Below, piece after piece: positions 6,364 through 8,806 of a stretch of 8,806 nt of DNA (positions within the stretch are counted from its first letter, which is position 1; each line of letters starts with the position of its first letter). A program made the position numbers and the translations under genes. The notes under the pieces were generated by a model, which worked only from the letters and a program-made list of their open reading frames with translations, was not told where the DNA came from and made no database searches. Source of the stretch: Gammaproteobacteria bacterium UBA3498 (GTDB lineage Bacteria; Pseudomonadota; Gammaproteobacteria; Pseudomonadales; Pseudohongiellaceae); contig DFQD01000042.1 of assembly GCA_002377605.1 (NCBI GenBank), positions 1-8,806 on the forward strand, read 5' to 3'.

Positions 6364-6483
6364 ATGCGGCATATTATTGGTATCTTACTAATACTGCTTC
6401 TTACTCTTCCCCTTACCCAATGCGGGCAAAAGGGAGGACTCACTCGGCCTGAACAAACCTCTTTCACGTCATTCGATAAATAA
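6364..6483 (+). CDS. lptM: LptM-type small lipoprotein (YifL family)
   Basis: A 39-residue protein with Met-Arg-His, a hydrophobic core (about 4-17) and the lipobox LTQC with Cys20, followed by GQKGGLTRP. The CGQKG start of the mature part and the position directly before lysA and dapF are hallmarks of the small lipoprotein once called YifL. In E. coli LptM helps the LPS translocon protein LptD form its correct disulfides at the outer membrane. The mature part here is only about 20 residues, against roughly 48 in E. coli. It also lacks the usual Pro-Leu-Tyr after CGQKG, reading G-L-T. Gln at the -1 position of the lipobox is unusual; Gly, Ala or Ser is normal. The ATG follows a weak GTGAAG. 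It is the first gene after the 6322 promoter, 38 bases before lysA. Family assignment is firm from context and motif; function in this species is inferred. Confidence 0.82.
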   Translation: MRHIIGILLILLLTLPLTQCGQKGGLTRPEQTSFTSFDK

Positions 6484-6521
6484 TTTCACCCTCGAGAAAT
6501 TTACGCCAGGTTAGCTAAGCC

Positions 6522-7769
6522 ATGGACCATTTCAAATATAAAGGTGATTCCCTTTTCGCCGAAGACCTTACAGTTTCCGACATTGCTGCGCGATATGGAA
6601 CGCCTTGCTTCATCTATTCTCGAGCAACATTGGAGCGGCACTATAGAGTGTATGCTGAGGCACTTGCTGGCCATCCCCACAAAATCTGTTTTGCAGTAAA
6701 AGCAAATTCGAATCTTGGAGTACTTAATGTGCTCGCAAGATTGGGGGCAGGATTCGATATTGTTTCCGGGGGGGAATTAGATCGTGTGCTCACCGCTGGT
6801 GGGGACGCAAGCAATATTATTTTCTCTGGCCTAGGAAAAACCACTAATGAAATCCGGAAGGCTCTCGATGTTGGTATCCATTGTTTCAATGTTGAATCAG
6901 AAGCAGAGCTTTCTCGTATAAACGAAATCGCTCAAGCTGAAGAGAAAATTGCACCTATTTCTGTGAGGGTTAATCCAAATGTAGATGCTGGAACTCATCC
7001 ATATATATCCACCGGCCTAAAAGAAAACAAGTTTGGCATTCCAGCATCAAATGCTATCGATTTATACAGAAACGCAGCAAAGATGGATGGAATTAGTATT
7101 ATGGGAATCGATTTTCATATCGGCTCACAGCTCACTACTGTAGAACCATTCCTTGATGCAATTGACCGTATCTTAGAAATGGTGGATAAACTCGATGAAG
7201 AGGGAATAAAGATTTCCCATTTTGATATGGGCGGTGGATTGGGAGTTCCTTATGGTAAAGAAGAACCTCCCCACCCTTCGGAACTAATAGCATTGGTGCG
7301 AGAAAAATTTACCGGCCGAGAAATGGAGATTGTAGTTGAGCCGGGACGCTCCATTGCAGCCAACGCAGGTATCTTTGTGACACGAATTGAATACCTTAAA
7401 AAAAGCGAGCAGAAAAATTTTGCCATTGTCGATGGCGCTATGAACGATTTAATTCGCCCAGCTTTATACGGTGCTTGGCAAGAAATTGTCCCCGTTGAGA
7501 AGTCTTCAAAAGCTGCAGCTGTTTATGATGTAGTTGGTCCAGTATGTGAGTCTTCCGACTTTCTAGGTAAAGATCGCGAACTCAATATTGCAGCCGGAGA
7601 TTTACTTGCTGTCAGATCGGCAGGTGCTTATGGCTTTGTTATGAGCTCAAACTACAACACAAGACCTCGTGTAGCTGAAATCATGATTGATTGTTCCGAT
7701 TCTTATCTAGTTAGAGAGCGAGAAACTGTCGCTGAATTGTTTGCAAATGAATATATGTTGCCGGATTAG
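6522..7769 (+). CDS. lysA: Diaminopimelate decarboxylase
   Basis: A 415-residue PLP enzyme of fold type III that decarboxylates meso-diaminopimelate to L-lysine, the last step of lysine synthesis, in the cytoplasm. The PLP-binding Lys60 is in FAVKANSN. His199 is in FHIGSQ, the phosphate-binding GGGLG is at 237-241, EPGRS at 273-277 and the catalytic Cys342 in GPVCESSDF; SAGAYGFVMSSNYN (367-380) closes the active site. Length and motif order are normal for LysA. The start ATG at 6522 has only a weak CAGG upstream, but MDHFKYKGDSLFAEDL fits the family N-terminus. It lies 12 bases before dapF, whose product supplies its substrate. A run of seven G at 6768-6774 lies in the VSGGE motif; the frame is intact. 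Confidence 0.97.
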   Translation: MDHFKYKGDSLFAEDLTVSDIAARYGTPCFIYSRATLERHYRVYAEALAGHPHKICFAVKANSNLGVLNVLARLGAGFDIVSGGELDRVLTAGGDASNIIFSGLGKTTNEIRKALDVGIHCFNVESEAELSRINEIAQAEEKIAPISVRVNPNVDAGTHPYISTGLKENKFGIPASNAIDLYRNAAKMDGISIMGIDFHIGSQLTTVEPFLDAIDRILEMVDKLDEEGIKISHFDMGGGLGVPYGKEEPPHPSELIALVREKFTGREMEIVVEPGRSIAANAGIFVTRIEYLKKSEQKNFAIVDGAMNDLIRPALYGAWQEIVPVEKSSKAAAVYDVVGPVCESSDFLGKDRELNIAAGDLLAVRSAGAYGFVMSSNYNTRPRVAEIMIDCSDSYLVRERETVAELFANEYMLPD

Positions 7770-7781
7770 ATCATAAGCCCC

Positions 7782-8624
7782 ATGAAGATTCCATTTACAA
7801 AAATGCATGGTCTAGGTAACGACTTTATGGTTCTAGATTTAACTTCTGGTGAAATAGAATTGTCAGCTGAACAAATTAAAAGGCTATCCCATCGACAATT
7901 TGGAATTGGCTTCGACCAATTACTGCAAATAAAGTCGCCTAGTTCACCAGATATCGATTTCGATTATAGGATCTATAATGCTGATGGAGTCGAAGTAGAG
8001 CATTGTGGAAATGGGGCGCGCTGCTTTGCGAAATTCATCTACGATAATGGACTCTCAGACAAAAACCCCCTTACGGTTAGAACTGTAAATCGTTTATTGC
8101 TACTGCATACAAATAAAAATGGTGAAGTGACCGTTGATATGGGATCACCAGATTTCGAGCCAGCTAATATCCCCTTTAAAACTGATCAAGAAGCCCAACT
8201 CTATACCCTAAGTATAGAGTTGGCAGGCATTTTCAAAGATATCGACTTCGTTGCACTGTCAATGGGTAATCCCCACGCTGTGATTTCTGTTGAAGACCTG
8301 GCAAATACTGCCGTAAAAGATATTGGAGAGGCAGTAGGAAATCATCCGAGTTTTCCTGAAGGTGTAAATGTCGGTTTCATGCAAATTATCAACCATAACG
8401 AAATCAACTTACGAGTTTATGAGAGAGGAGCCGGCGAGACATTGGCTTGCGGAACCGGGGCTTGTGCTGCAGTGGTAGCAGGTCGCTTGCGCGAACAGAT
8501 AGGCGATAACGTGAAGGTGAATCTAACAGGCGGTCAGTTAATGGTAAGTTGGCAACGAAGTGAAAGCCCTGTTCTGATTACTGGACCTGCAACAACCGTT
8601 TATGAAGGGACTATTGAAATATGA
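7782..8624 (+). CDS. dapF: Diaminopimelate epimerase
   Basis: A 280-residue cofactor-free epimerase that converts LL- to meso-diaminopimelate, needed for both peptidoglycan and lysine. The two catalytic cysteines are Cys75 in EHCGNGARC and Cys223 in LACGTGACA, one from each of the two similar halves. Other family marks are KMHGLGNDF (7-15), GFDQLL (43-48), MGNPHAV (161-167) and VYERGAGET (212-220). E. coli DapF has 274 residues; the small excess sits in the linker between halves, around residues 133-160. That linker is also where a perfect 12-bp hairpin (8195-8223) is found in the gene. It is 12 bases after lysA and overlaps the next gene as ATGA. Confidence 0.97.
   Translation: MKIPFTKMHGLGNDFMVLDLTSGEIELSAEQIKRLSHRQFGIGFDQLLQIKSPSSPDIDFDYRIYNADGVEVEHCGNGARCFAKFIYDNGLSDKNPLTVRTVNRLLLLHTNKNGEVTVDMGSPDFEPANIPFKTDQEAQLYTLSIELAGIFKDIDFVALSMGNPHAVISVEDLANTAVKDIGEAVGNHPSFPEGVNVGFMQIINHNEINLRVYERGAGETLACGTGACAAVVAGRLREQIGDNVKVNLTGGQLMVSWQRSESPVLITGPATTVYEGTIEI
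8195..8223 (+). repeat. Perfect 12-bp hairpin inside dapF
   Basis: CCAACTCTATAC (8195-8206) and GTATAGAGTTGG (8212-8223) are exact reverse complements around the five-base loop CCTAA. The element encodes about residues 138-148 (QLYTLSIELAG region) in the variable linker between the two halves of DapF. No T run follows, so it is not an intrinsic terminator. It may be a small palindromic insertion that stayed in frame, or an RNA structure within the operon message. Confidence 0.75.
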
Positions 8625-8806
8625 GTAATGATGTTTCAGCAGCGGAACAGGTTACTGATGTTCTAGAAAATGAAATAAGTGAAGAACAAGTTGTAGATTA
8701 TCTACGCAATCACCTAAATTTCTTTGCTGGGAAAGACGAATTACTTGCTAAGCTTTCCCTTCCCCATGAAAGCGGAAAAGCAGTTTCCTTGTTGGAGCGA
8801 CAAGTT
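8621..8806 (+). CDS. DUF484 family protein, N-terminal part (cut by the window edge)
   Basis: The first 62 residues are visible. The ATG at 8621 overlaps the dapF stop (ATGA), so translation is probably coupled. The motif VVDYLRNHLNFFAGKDELLAKLSLPHE is split over residues 23-49 and is followed by SGKAVSLLERQV to the window edge; this is the usual opening of DUF484 (GAF-like) proteins. DUF484 genes typically follow dapF and precede xerC in gammaproteobacteria, which fits. The function is not established. Most family members read ESGGAVSL where this one has ESGKAVSL. The first 20 residues are acidic and poorly conserved. No symbol is given. Confidence 0.88.
   Translation, partial: MSNDVSAAEQVTDVLENEISEEQVVDYLRNHLNFFAGKDELLAKLSLPHESGKAVSLLERQV

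Noticed and set aside
6334..6521. Lysine riboswitch ahead of lysA
   Set aside because: The transcribed leader before lptM is only about 30 bases and the lptM-lysA gap is 38 bases; neither can hold the roughly 170-base lysine riboswitch.
6768..6774. Run of seven G in lysA as a slippage or frameshift site
   Set aside because: The frame is intact through the conserved VSGGE motif, and there is no slippery-site context or alternative product.

Overview
The window comes from a moderately AT-rich gammaproteobacterium, so a Gram-negative cell with an LPS outer membrane. The lptM-lysA-dapF-DUF484 gene order, a YheS-type ABC-F protein and the protein sequences themselves point to this. The order of genes elsewhere is not that of E. 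coli, and I cannot name a genus. Every complete gene is intact; genes at both ends are cut by the window.

Layout, left to right. (1) 1-265, minus: N-terminus of a YheS-like ABC-F ATPase. (2) 266-386: divergent intergenic region with a plausible sigma70 promoter and a near-perfect tandem repeat. (3) 387-2401, plus: an OmpR-family response regulator and its membrane histidine kinase, joined by an ATGA overlap. (4) 2408-6096, minus: a three-gene operon transcribed from the right. It encodes an ABC ATPase (GldA-like), an ABC-2 permease (GldF-like) and a large GldG-like protein anchored at both ends. The genes are tightly packed and have good Shine-Dalgarno sites. Its 3' end meets that of the kinase gene with only 6 bases between the stop codons. 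(5) 6097-6363: a divergent control region rich in dyad symmetry. It contains a strong minus-strand promoter for the ABC operon, a terminator-like hairpin in that operon's leader, a 15/16 inverted repeat flanking a 22-bp palindrome, and a dyad centred on a TATAAT box facing right. (6) 6364-8806, plus: lptM (39-residue lipoprotein, too short for many gene callers), lysA, dapF and the start of a DUF484 gene.

How the genes fit together. The right-hand cluster makes meso-diaminopimelate (DapF) and converts it to lysine (LysA); the LptM-type lipoprotein is known in E. coli to help LptD mature. The ABC operon is the Gld-like auxiliary transporter common in proteobacteria, whose substrate is unknown; the two-component system senses an unknown envelope signal. 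Adjacency makes a regulatory link between the two-component system and the ABC transporter possible, but nothing in the sequence proves it. No mobile element, CRISPR array, tRNA or rRNA was seen. The least explained parts are the 6137-6333 control region, a perfect 12-bp hairpin inside dapF, the acidic insert of the GldG-like protein, and the absence of the DUF4340 partner gene that usually follows gldG-like genes in proteobacteria.
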